A stretch of 29,906 nt of DNA. Source: Bacteroidales bacterium UBA1797 (lineage in GTDB: Bacteria > Bacteroidota > Bacteroidia > Bacteroidales > VadinHA17). This document shows positions 1 to 7,589 of the stretch, piece after piece (positions within the stretch are counted from its first letter, which is position 1; each line of letters begins with the position of its first letter). The stretch covers positions 1 to 29,906 of the forward strand of contig DCFT01000140.1 in NCBI GenBank assembly GCA_002319885.1. The letters are read 5' to 3'. The notes under the pieces are model-generated. The model saw nothing but the letters and a program-made list of their open reading frames with translations. It was not told the DNA's origin and did no database searches. Both the position numbers and the translations under genes were made by a program.

Positions 1-291
1 GATCCAAACTTTCTCTACATGCTTAGTGATTCAGAACCTACCAGGGTATTCAAACCGGCACATGGATATAACGAACAGCTTGCCGAGAGCAGTCATACTA
101 TGCCATCGGGCCATCCTGAAGGAATTTACGAGGCTCTTGCCAATATTTATAAAGGAACAGCTAAATCAATTAGAGGTGAGAAATTTATTCCAGGGGAATT
201 CCCGACTGTTCATGACGGAGTAAGAGGAATGAAATTCATTCACGCAGTTGTTGAGTCAAACAAGGAAGGAAATATCTGGATTAAAGTATAG
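1..291 (+). CDS. Gfo/Idh/MocA family oxidoreductase, C-terminal fragment
   Basis: The open frame runs in from the left edge with no start in view and ends at a TAG at 289-291, leaving the last 96 residues. The fragment carries segments typical of the C-terminal substrate-binding domain of NAD(P)-dependent sugar dehydrogenases of this family: HGYNEQLAESSH, a GHPEGIYEALANIY helix and a near-terminal VHDGVRGMKFIHAVVES. Its substrate cannot be read from this piece. The next gene upstream is outside the window, so operon membership is unknown. The family call is fairly secure; the internal ATG at 19 is not the real start. Confidence 0.8.
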   Translation, partial: DPNFLYMLSDSEPTRVFKPAHGYNEQLAESSHTMPSGHPEGIYEALANIYKGTAKSIRGEKFIPGEFPTVHDGVRGMKFIHAVVESNKEGNIWIKV

Positions 292-296
292 TCTTT

Positions 297-348
297 TTCT
301 CGCAAAGACGCTAAGGGCCTTTTTGCGACTCTGTGCCTTAGCGTGAAA
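297..348. repeat. Direct repeat, left copy, beside the broken GxxExxY gene
   Basis: This is nearly identical to 738-799, in the same orientation. The shared core is GCTAAGGGCC followed by TTTTTGCGACTCTG, then TGCCTTAGCG here and CGCCTTAGCG in the other copy. The arms CGCTAAGG and CCTTAGCG are inverted, so the transcript can fold into a hairpin. It starts just after the stop of the upstream oxidoreductase and ends at the stop of the GxxExxY remnant. Confidence 0.85.
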
Positions 349-732
349 TTACAAATTATTAACGATTCTGGTAATGCCGTTCTTAATCAATGCATCATTA
401 AAATTGATTAATAATCCAAGTTTAATACCTGTAATTTTCAGATAAGTCAATAGCTGTTTTGGATGTACTGGAGCAATTATCTCAACTGATTTTAATTCTA
501 TTATAACTTTATTTTCAACTATAAGATCTGCCCTGAATCCTAACTCCATTTTCAACTCTTCCCAGATTACAGGTACTGCTTTCTGACGTTCGACATTCAA
601 TCCAAGCTTAGTAAGTTCAAAATACAATATTTCTTCATAAACTGACTATAGCAAACCAGGTCCTAACTTGGTATGAACCTTATAAGCTACATCTACAATA
701 GTTTTTGATAGTTCGTTTTCTGTCATGACCAT
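349..732 (-). pseudogene. GxxExxY protein gene, interrupted by a stop codon
   Basis: Read from an ATG at 732 or 726, the frame gives MTENELSKTIVDVAYKVH, then KLGPGLL, then a TAG at 646-648, then SVYEEILYFELTK, and continues without frameshift to the TAA at 349. Together they match the whole length of the GxxExxY family (about 120-130 aa; PD-(D/E)xK nuclease-like fold), including the later GFRADLIVE and IIELKSVE segments with their conserved acidic residues. The stop replaces the glutamate of the signature G-L-L-E-S-V-Y, a change explained by one base (GAG to TAG). Restart from a TTG at 627 could yield 92 residues, but that would lack the signature. The function of the family is not established. 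Near-identical direct repeats flank it on both sides. Confidence 0.8.
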
Positions 733-737
733 TTTGT

Positions 738-799
738 TTTCACGCAAAGACGCTAAGACGCTAAGGGCCTTTTTGCGACTCTGCGCCTTAGCGAGAAAT
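738..799. repeat. Direct repeat, right copy, with an internal duplication
   Basis: This is the second copy of the element at 297-348. It differs by an extra GACGCTAA unit (CGCTAAGACGCTAAGG) and by one base in the 3' arm. It lies immediately upstream of the GxxExxY start and immediately after the stop of the nitrilase-family gene on the minus strand, so it may also act as a hairpin at that gene's 3' end. Confidence 0.85.
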
Positions 800-807
800 A
801 TATTCAA

Positions 808-1785
808 CTAATTACTTTGTTTCTTGTCTTTATCAAACCAGATAACTTTCTGTTCCGGAATATGAGGTTGGCCAATAATGTTCCTATAAAGATCAGGTCT
901 TCTGGCTTTTCTATATCGGGCTCCACCAGCCTGAATGAGTTTTTCGGGAGTAATTGTTGCTGAAACAAAATCATCACCAAGAGTCCTGCATTCAGCTATA
1001 ATATCGCCAAAAGGATCTATGATCATTGAACACCCATTCTTTAACTGATCGTCATCCATTCCTATCGGATTTGAGAACACCACATAAATACCATTATCAT
1101 AGGCTCTCGACGGGAGCCATTTCATCAGCCAATCCCTTCCTTTCATGCCATCAAATTCTAACCTGAGTGATGTAGGATCAGTATCTCTGTTTCTCCATAA
1201 TTCCGGATCAACGAAACCTGCTCCCGGACGTGTAGAAGGAGTACACATAGTGACATGAGGCATAAAAATTATATCAGCTCCCAAAAGGGCTGTTGCTCTA
1301 ACATTCTCAATAATATTGTTATCGTAACAAATCAAAATTCCGCATTTCCAGCCATTAAGATCGAAAATACAATAGCTGTCACCCGGCGTCAGATATGGAT
1401 TTATGAAAGGATGAAGTTTCCTGAAACTTGCGACTAATCCATTTTTGTCAACACAGACATATGTCTTATATAGTTTCTTTGAAATGTCTTTCTCAAAGAG
1501 TCCGGCCAGTATAACAATATTGTTTGTTGACGCTATTTCTGTCAGTCTCGTAATACTAGATCCACCAGGGATATATTCTGCAAGATCATTCATTTCCTCT
1601 CTTGAGAGATGCCTGGCAAATGAATAACCAGTAACTGAACATTCATGAAACGCTATAGCATGGCAACCCTCCTTTGAAGCCTTCCTTGCCAGGTTTTCAA
1701 TTCTTGACAGATTGAACTCTTTGTCACCGCTCCGGTTTTCAAACTGGGCAGTAGATATTTTAATTTTATCCATTATTACAGCCAA
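808..1785 (-). CDS. Carbon-nitrogen hydrolase (nitrilase superfamily)
   Basis: A 325-aa protein of the nitrilase/amidase superfamily, which hydrolyses amides, carbamoyl groups or nitriles using a Glu-Lys-Cys triad. All three residues are visible: E48 in AFHECSVTGYSF, K123 in FRKLHPF and C153 in CGILICYDNNI. The length is usual. There is no signal peptide, so it is cytoplasmic. The start at 1785 gives MAVIMDKIKI; the ATG four codons on (1773) would give the more typical MDKIKISTAQ and is equally plausible. It is the last gene of the minus-strand series, 27 bp after the small membrane protein. The substrate is undetermined; N-carbamoylputrescine amidase-like or omega-amidase-like roles are possible, but nothing here decides. 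Confidence 0.85.
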   Translation of the reverse strand: MAVIMDKIKISTAQFENRSGDKEFNLSRIENLARKASKEGCHAIAFHECSVTGYSFARHLSREEMNDLAEYIPGGSSITRLTEIASTNNIVILAGLFEKDISKKLYKTYVCVDKNGLVASFRKLHPFINPYLTPGDSYCIFDLNGWKCGILICYDNNIIENVRATALLGADIIFMPHVTMCTPSTRPGAGFVDPELWRNRDTDPTSLRLEFDGMKGRDWLMKWLPSRAYDNGIYVVFSNPIGMDDDQLKNGCSMIIDPFGDIIAECRTLGDDFVSATITPEKLIQAGGARYRKARRPDLYRNIIGQPHIPEQKVIWFDKDKKQSN

Positions 1786-1812
1786 TCATCGGGCTGATTG
1801 GACATATATAAA

Positions 1813-2064
1813 CTATTTTTTCTTTTTCAGAAGAAAGAAAGCCGCACCGCCTACTATCACTACTGCTCCAACAATAATTGCTATTGTAACAACGGGACTT
1901 TTACTTTTTGCATCCTCTACCGGATAATAATAAGTAGGTTTTGCATTGGTATCCATGTTAACGGTATCTTTCTTTGGTCTGGGTTGCTCCTGTCCTGCTG
2001 CCACACTAAATCCGGTAATAAAAAGAAGCACTGTCATTGATAATACTAAAACTGATTTTTTCAT
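1813..2064 (-). CDS. Small secreted/membrane-anchored protein of unknown function
   Basis: An 83-aa protein that I do not recognise as a named family. Residues 1-24 form a signal peptide (MKKSVLVLSMTVLLFITGFS then VAAGQE). About 25 polar, proline- and lysine-bearing residues follow, then one membrane helix (VVTIAIIVGAVVIVGGAAFF, about residues 59-78) ending in LLKKKK. The topology is therefore an outside N-terminal part, one C-terminal anchor and a positive cytoplasmic end. It lies 18 bp after the GT39-like gene and 27 bp before the nitrilase gene on the same strand, consistent with one transcript. It might be a small partner of the glycosyltransferases, but that is a guess from position only. 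Confidence 0.65.
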   Translation of the reverse strand: MKKSVLVLSMTVLLFITGFSVAAGQEQPRPKKDTVNMDTNAKPTYYYPVEDAKSKSPVVTIAIIVGAVVIVGGAAFFLLKKKK

Positions 2065-2082
2065 CTTGAAACTTATTTTAAA

Positions 2083-4152
2083 TTAATTAATCGTGTTTGC
2101 CAGCTCATCATACTTCTTAGCAACATCCGGATTTGTTTTCCTGTAAGTATCAGCCATCGAAATTATTGCCGGCTTATATCGTGGATTCATATTCAGGCAC
2201 GTCATTAGTAATTCACGGGCTCTTATAACATCCTTGTCGATCAATAATTCAGATAACCTGACATATGCTTCAAAGTACTTTCTGTCAGCTTTAATAACTC
2301 TTTCGTAGTAAGCTATTGCCTCTTTTGTTCTTTTCTGAGAACATGCTATGTTCCCAAGGTACATGAGGATAGGTTCGAAATCAGGGTTAATCTCCAATCC
2401 TCTTTTCAAAACAGAATCAGCTTTCTGATACTGTCCATCGTTAAATAAAGCTGCTGCAAAATTATAAAAAATCATTTCATCGCGATCATCAATTTTTAAA
2501 GCTTTTTCAAAGTAATCTATTGCCACCTTATTTCTTCCTTCATTAAGAGCGAGATAGCCATAATAGTCATCCTTAGATTTCCTTTTAAGCACAGCGCCAA
2601 CCGGGACCTTGTCGGCATAAATAACATGAATGGCATTCTCAGGAGGCCAGATTTTATTTCTAAGCTGAAAAGGAGATACATACCTGTTGGCTACAATCGC
2701 ATAATCCCAATCCGACTGGCTTCTTTCCTCATACCTGAAATATGAAGTCTCAATTTCAGGATGATTGCGAAACAACCATTCCACCGAATATGTGGCCTTA
2801 ACCTTTATTTTACCAGTTACAGGTTTTGTTTTCAGATAATCTATAAGCCATTTTGAAGCTTCAGTCTGACTCACATAATAATAATCCGTTTCATAATTCG
2901 AGTAGGCTCCTCTTAATCCTCCCACAAATTGATTATAATATAAATAATAGAAGTGTGGGTTGTTAAACATAAATTTCAGTGGATGTATTGAAAGAACGAC
3001 GAGGAACAGTGCCATTACCCATTTTAAGTATCTGTTTTTCAGAAAGTCAAAAACATTATGGTAACCAATTGCTGACAATAGAATAATTCCGGGGTAAATA
3101 AACAGAAATTGCCTCCAAGAAGAGTAGATATTAGACTTCTCATAAACCACGAAGATAACAGGAAACAGAACCGAGAAAATTACCAGTCCATAATACAATA
3201 TCTTTTCAGCATTCGCTTTAAATCTTATAAACCCACAGAATAGCACAAGTCCGGTCAGAACAATAATTGGTATAGTAATTAACATCGATTTTGGAAGATA
3301 ATACCAGGGCATATAATCTGACCATTCGACTTTACCATCAAAGATCTGGCGAAAAGTTGAAGGAAAATGAGCCATAACCTTATAGGATTCTATGACATTC
3401 TTAAAAGGTCCGTGAAGTGCAAATGGCCATAATAAAATACCCAGAAACCAGGAAATGACAGAAATAGATAATATCCAGAATAATTTTGTTCTGATTTCGG
3501 CTAAATCAAATTCATTATCTCTCAGGTATTTAAAAAGATAAAAAATGAAGAAGAAAAAGAAGAGATAACATATGGATATCAGTCCGCCGGCCCTGATACT
3601 TATGGAAAAAGCGATGCTTAAGCTAAGGAGTATTAAATTGCTGTAGGAGTTTTTCCTGCCTGATTTCAGAAATTTAAAAGCAAAAAAGATACCTGAAATA
3701 TAAGCAAGAGCAAACGGAATATCTTTCAGGTTGTTTTGTGTGTGCCCGATGAAAGTAGGTGAAACTGCAAACAGTACCAGGACAAGAATGCCTGCTCTGT
3801 AGTCCGTCAGCCATACGGCGAAGAGCGCAGTCAGAAAAATGACAAGCCATCCGGCGATAGTACTCATGATATGCCGGAAACCATAAATATTATCAATTTT
3901 AAACCACTTTATCAGGATTGTGACAATATTGTCATATGACTGGCCATAGTACTTCAGGTTTGTAACCGGAGTGTTCAAAGCTGACTTATCTTCTCCATGA
4001 GAAGCAAAATAGTCATAAACCGCCACAGAATGATCGTAATGAAGTACTTCATCACAAGTGATGCCTGCATTTTTGCTCAATATCAGCATCAGAATAAGAA
4101 GACATACAGAGGATAAATTAAAAATATATTTTAATCTTATCTCATTCATCAT
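2083..4152 (-). CDS. GT39/PMT-like membrane glycosyltransferase with C-terminal TPR domain
   Basis: A 689-aa protein. The first ~450 residues contain about ten hydrophobic segments with the layout of the PMT/ArnT (GT-C) fold, in which a membrane enzyme transfers a sugar from a polyprenyl-phosphate donor on the outer face. The acidic pair D34-E35 (ITCDEVLHY), just after the first helix, sits where GT-C enzymes keep their catalytic acid. Residues from about 530 to the end form some four TPR-like repeats, for example NKVAIDYFEKALKIDDRD and YQKADSVLKRGLEINPDF. A GT39-like core joined to TPRs suggests protein substrates or partners. The start overlaps the stop of the GT2 gene by 4 bp (ATGA), indicating translational coupling. 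The acceptor is unknown. Confidence 0.8.
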   Translation of the reverse strand: MMNEIRLKYIFNLSSVCLLILMLILSKNAGITCDEVLHYDHSVAVYDYFASHGEDKSALNTPVTNLKYYGQSYDNIVTILIKWFKIDNIYGFRHIMSTIAGWLVIFLTALFAVWLTDYRAGILVLVLFAVSPTFIGHTQNNLKDIPFALAYISGIFFAFKFLKSGRKNSYSNLILLSLSIAFSISIRAGGLISICYLFFFFFIFYLFKYLRDNEFDLAEIRTKLFWILSISVISWFLGILLWPFALHGPFKNVIESYKVMAHFPSTFRQIFDGKVEWSDYMPWYYLPKSMLITIPIIVLTGLVLFCGFIRFKANAEKILYYGLVIFSVLFPVIFVVYEKSNIYSSWRQFLFIYPGIILLSAIGYHNVFDFLKNRYLKWVMALFLVVLSIHPLKFMFNNPHFYYLYYNQFVGGLRGAYSNYETDYYYVSQTEASKWLIDYLKTKPVTGKIKVKATYSVEWLFRNHPEIETSYFRYEERSQSDWDYAIVANRYVSPFQLRNKIWPPENAIHVIYADKVPVGAVLKRKSKDDYYGYLALNEGRNKVAIDYFEKALKIDDRDEMIFYNFAAALFNDGQYQKADSVLKRGLEINPDFEPILMYLGNIACSQKRTKEAIAYYERVIKADRKYFEAYVRLSELLIDKDVIRARELLMTCLNMNPRYKPAIISMADTYRKTNPDVAKKYDELANTIN

Positions 4153-5078
4153 TTTTCCTGACTGGCATCGTAGAATTTCTTGACAAAATAGACCGGACGG
4201 TTTTGAGATTCTTTATAGTTTCTGTAAACATATTCACCAAGAATTCCCATGAAAATCAACTGAATAGAGCCCAAAAAATAAATACTGAGCAATGTGGATG
4301 ACCATCCCGGAATAGCAAATCCATATATTTTTGCAATTAAAACATAGATTCCGGCCAACATAAAAACAAAGGCTCCCAGCGACCCAAGTAACAGACAGAA
4401 TCGTATCGGGAACCTGGAAAATGAAAAAATGGCATCTGCTGCCAGAATGAAAAGCTTGTTAATGCTCATCTTTGGGTTGCCTTTAAAACGGTCATCCCTA
4501 ACCAAATCGACATATCCCTGTCTGAATCCGATAAAAGTCCTCAGGCCGGGAAGGTATCTGACTTTTTCTTTCAGGGAAAGCAACGCATCAACAGCTTTAC
4601 GATTCATCATGGAGTAGTTACCTGAATTCTCCATATTTTTTATTTCTCCTATGTGTTTAAATATGAGATGGAATAAAACAGCGTAAAGATCTCTTTTGTT
4701 TTTGCCTCTCCTCCCTATTCTTTTACCACTCACAACATCATAATCCTCGTCAAGAATTTTTCTATACATATCGGCAAGTTTTTCCGGAGGATCCTGAAGA
4801 TCGCCATCCATCATAGCTACCATATCGCCCTTTGCATATTCCAATCCTGCTGTATATGCAGCCTGATGACCAAAATTTTTAGATAACGATAAAACCTTGA
4901 TACGGTTGTTCTTCTTTTGGTATAATAATATTTTCCCCAGACTATTATCAGTACTTCCGTCGTCAACAAAGAGCAACTCATAATCAGATGTAAAGGATTC
5001 TATAGAGGAAATAGTCCGTTTAACCAGTTCATCAATTATCTTTTCTTCGTTAAATATTGGAATTACCAGTGAAAGCAT
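4149..5078 (-). CDS. GT2 polyprenyl-phosphate glycosyltransferase (GtrB/DPM1-like)
   Basis: A 309-aa GT-A enzyme with two C-terminal membrane helices, the organisation of GtrB and ArnC. It is expected to load a sugar onto undecaprenyl phosphate at the inner face of the membrane. Visible motifs are VIPIFNEE (residues 5-12), FVDDGSTDNS (37-46) and the metal-binding DGD at 91-93 within MMDGDLQDPP. The helices lie about 227-250 and 262-287. The downstream neighbour, overlapping by 4 bp, is the GT39-like enzyme that would use such a lipid-linked sugar, so the pair probably forms one pathway. The ThuA-like gene ends 23 bp upstream. The sugar itself cannot be told from sequence. Confidence 0.88.
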   Translation of the reverse strand: MLSLVIPIFNEEKIIDELVKRTISSIESFTSDYELLFVDDGSTDNSLGKILLYQKKNNRIKVLSLSKNFGHQAAYTAGLEYAKGDMVAMMDGDLQDPPEKLADMYRKILDEDYDVVSGKRIGRRGKNKRDLYAVLFHLIFKHIGEIKNMENSGNYSMMNRKAVDALLSLKEKVRYLPGLRTFIGFRQGYVDLVRDDRFKGNPKMSINKLFILAADAIFSFSRFPIRFCLLLGSLGAFVFMLAGIYVLIAKIYGFAIPGWSSTLLSIYFLGSIQLIFMGILGEYVYRNYKESQNRPVYFVKKFYDASQEK

Positions 5079-5101
5079 TGAGTTTCTTTTATTTTATTAT
5101 C

Positions 5102-6052
5102 TCAGTGTGACTTTGTGCCCGCATCGTGCAACCCGGTATAAGTACCAGACATTTTAAAATCAGGACGAAGCACAATACCCTCTGAGCCGGGAAAATCTAA
5201 TGGTACTTTCTGTGTTACATTACCGGTTACAGCCCATTCGGCACCTCTCTGCAAAGTTGTAATAAACCCGGCGCAATGCATCGATGGACCTCCACCTTCA
5301 TCAGCATGCCCCATCGTAGTGTGGAAGATCCTCCCTTTGCCAAACGTAATCGCCATAAGTATTGGTTCATCCCGCATTGTACCACCGCCTGCAGCGCTAT
5401 CAGCAAAAGCTGTTGCAAGTATCTGCATATTTTTAGCCGGACCCCGGAGTTGGCTGTATAATTCATCTGTAGCATGCAACCAGGCAACAGGTAACCCTCT
5501 CATTACGGGATGATCAGCTATTCTGGTCCTGACCAGGAATTCTCTTCTTTTACCATGAGAACCACCGATACCGGCAGTAGTATCAATAACAAGTTTATCA
5601 TCCTTATAATAAACGTAAGGACCATCCTTCTGATTACGGTCTCCCCATCCTCCCAGACCAGCCATTTCATTATATTCCTTCCACGATGGAAATGAGTTGT
5701 CTGCTGCATGATATAATACTACTCCGCCTCCGTTTCTTACATATTCAACGAATGCATTGTTGGTTTTTTCTGACCATGAATCACCATTATAGTCGAGAAC
5801 GACAAGTCTATACCTTGAAAAATCAGGATCGAAACTTTTCATATCGCCTCCTTTTTCCGGAGTTATCATTATTTCAGCCGAGAACAAGCCTGTTTCATCA
5901 AGAATTTGTTTTAAAACAGGAGAACTCGCTTTCCAGTTATGATTATTCTGGCCTGTTATGATTAATGTTTTATAAGGAACCTCCTTTTTGCAGGCTGAAA
6001 AAGAAATCAATAAAGCTGTCAGAACTGCCATAAGTAAATATTGTTTTCTCAT
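5102..6052 (-). CDS. ThuA-like domain lipoprotein
   Basis: A 316-aa protein with a lipoprotein signal peptide (lipobox SFSAC, Cys21), so it is exported and lipid-anchored. The rest matches the ThuA-like glutamine-amidotransferase-fold family: LIITGQNNHNW near the N-terminus, a YRLVVLDYNGDSW strand, NGGGVVLYHAADNSFPSW in the middle and a late FGKGRIFHTTMGHADEG segment. ThuA was named from trehalose utilisation in rhizobia, and relatives recur beside Gfo/Idh/MocA dehydrogenases, as here. The true reaction of exported ThuA lipoproteins is unknown. It lies downstream of the Gfo/Idh/MocA gene on the same strand and 23 bp before the GT2 gene. Confidence 0.85.
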   Translation of the reverse strand: MRKQYLLMAVLTALLISFSACKKEVPYKTLIITGQNNHNWKASSPVLKQILDETGLFSAEIMITPEKGGDMKSFDPDFSRYRLVVLDYNGDSWSEKTNNAFVEYVRNGGGVVLYHAADNSFPSWKEYNEMAGLGGWGDRNQKDGPYVYYKDDKLVIDTTAGIGGSHGKRREFLVRTRIADHPVMRGLPVAWLHATDELYSQLRGPAKNMQILATAFADSAAGGGTMRDEPILMAITFGKGRIFHTTMGHADEGGGPSMHCAGFITTLQRGAEWAVTGNVTQKVPLDFPGSEGIVLRPDFKMSGTYTGLHDAGTKSH

Positions 6053-6088
6053 TATATTGTATTTTTAAGCTGCAGGTGATAAACATGT

Positions 6089-6184
6089 TTAACGATAAGG
6101 ACGGTCTGCCAGCCGGGTCGTTTGTGTATTCCCTTCTATAGCTTCTTTGTATGGGTCCCGTTTAATAATATGCCAGTTAATCAT
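6089..6184 (-). CDS. Possible 31-aa ORF between the Gfo/Idh and ThuA genes
   Basis: An ATG at 6184 opens a frame of 31 codons to a TAA at 6089. It begins MINWHIIKRDPYKEA and ends with TQTTRLADRPYR. An in-frame TGA lies nine codons upstream, so it is not simply the tail of a longer local frame. The composition (charged, Trp- and Tyr-bearing, no repeats) reads like real protein rather than noise, and it fills most of the 175-bp gap on the coding strand of the series. It may be a genuine microprotein, or the decayed C-terminus of a lost gene. I do not recognise the family. Confidence 0.35.
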   Translation of the reverse strand: MINWHIIKRDPYKEAIEGNTQTTRLADRPYR

Positions 6185-6227
6185 CGTAAGTAATTTATAG
6201 CTATAACGTCATTGTAATGTCAAAACA

Positions 6228-7565
6228 TTATAAAGCAATGGGAGTACCAGGTATTGGCACTTCGAATACCATATCTACCGGTCCCATCTCAATTTTTTCA
6301 GGACCCAGATCCATATCGGATTTGAATATTTCGTCCCAGGTAATGAGACGACCGGTATAGGCTGCCGTTCTTCCCATAATGGCTGTTAATGTAGAAATAG
6401 CTGTACGTTCTGCTTCATTCACGTAATTTCCGGTACGTATAGCATAAACAAGATGCATATGTTCCTGTACATACGGAGGAATCTTAACAGCATTCATAGA
6501 ATTTCCATTTTCATCTTTAGGATATTCAAATTGCCATTTAACCTTTCCTTTAAGGTCCCAGATAGTGTTAACGCAGTTTGTAAAACCTTCGGTTCCCATA
6601 ACAATTTCACCGGTTCCGTTAGCGCAGCTGTCAATCTGACGACACATGCTATGAGAGCTTACACCGGTACCATAATCAAAGTCAATGCTGAAGAAGTCGT
6701 ACTGATCTCCAGTGACTCTCCTGGCTCTACCCCCGTAACCTATTGCTTTTTCGGGATGTTTTCCAAGAAACCAGTTGATTACATCTATGTTATGTACGTG
6801 AGTGTCGAGGATATGATCCCCGCTTAACCAGCAGAAATTGTTCCAGTTCCGGATCATATATTCCATATCATTCCAGCCTTTTTCGCGTTCACGAAACCAG
6901 ACATGATCCTGATTCCAGTATGCTTTGGCAGAAGTTAAAGTACCAATTGCCCCACCAACAATTTGTTTATAGGTTTCAATGTAATCTTCCTGATGACGCC
7001 TTTGTGTACCAGTTACAACACATAAGCCTATGGCTTCAGCTTTTTTTGCAGTTGTTATGATAGAACGAATCCCAACAGGATCAACAGCCAAGGGTTTCTC
7101 AAGAAAAGAATGTTTGTTATTCTGAACTGCTTCAAGAAATTGTATTGGCCGGAATTTACATGGTGTGGCTAATATTACAACATCAACTTCAGGAAGTGCC
7201 ATCAGTTTTTTATATGCATCGAGTCCCACAAAACAGTTTTCTACCGGAATAGGCAGATTAAATGATGCGAATCTTTCTCTGCACGCATCTATTTTATCCT
7301 GAAAAACATCAGCAAGAGCAATAATTTCAAGATCAGGTCCTGCACTTATGAAATTAATAGCTGCTCCTGTCCCTCTAGCTCCGCAACCAACCAGTCCGGC
7401 TCTTAATTTTTTACCCTTTGGAGCACCTCTTAATATCGGAGCAAGACCAAGTGCTTTATCATCAGGTTTTCTTTTGCAAGCTGTCATCAGTGCACCTGCA
7501 CCCGCAAGACCAAGACCCGCAAGGGCTGTAGTCCCTATGAATTTTCTTCTGTCAATATTCTGCAT
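6228..7565 (-). CDS. Gfo/Idh/MocA oxidoreductase with Tat lipoprotein signal
   Basis: A 445-aa NAD(P)-dependent oxidoreductase, probably acting on a sugar or sugar derivative. The N-terminus has a twin arginine (DRRKFIGTTALAG, R6-R7), a glycine/alanine-rich hydrophobic stretch and a lipobox (LMTAC, Cys30), so it should be exported folded by Tat and then lipidated. The Rossmann motif is LRAGLVGCGARGTGAA (G60-x-G62-x-x-G65), followed by the family signature EKPLAVDP (E156-K157-P158). The C-terminal domain includes the segment DTHVHNIDVINWFLGKHP. It starts 24 bp after the stop of the cytochrome/SUMF1 gene. Exported members like this are often proposed to retain their cofactor tightly, since NAD is not available outside the cytoplasm; whether that holds here is unknown. 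Confidence 0.88.
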   Translation of the reverse strand: MQNIDRRKFIGTTALAGLGLAGAGALMTACKRKPDDKALGLAPILRGAPKGKKLRAGLVGCGARGTGAAINFISAGPDLEIIALADVFQDKIDACRERFASFNLPIPVENCFVGLDAYKKLMALPEVDVVILATPCKFRPIQFLEAVQNNKHSFLEKPLAVDPVGIRSIITTAKKAEAIGLCVVTGTQRRHQEDYIETYKQIVGGAIGTLTSAKAYWNQDHVWFREREKGWNDMEYMIRNWNNFCWLSGDHILDTHVHNIDVINWFLGKHPEKAIGYGGRARRVTGDQYDFFSIDFDYGTGVSSHSMCRQIDSCANGTGEIVMGTEGFTNCVNTIWDLKGKVKWQFEYPKDENGNSMNAVKIPPYVQEHMHLVYAIRTGNYVNEAERTAISTLTAIMGRTAAYTGRLITWDEIFKSDMDLGPEKIEMGPVDMVFEVPIPGTPIAL

Positions 7566-7589
7566 ATCAATAGTGTTAAAATATTCTTT

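Noticed and set aside
6453..6827. 124-codon plus-strand frame inside the Gfo/Idh/MocA gene
   Set aside because: It lies fully within a well-supported gene on the other strand and has no protein-family features.
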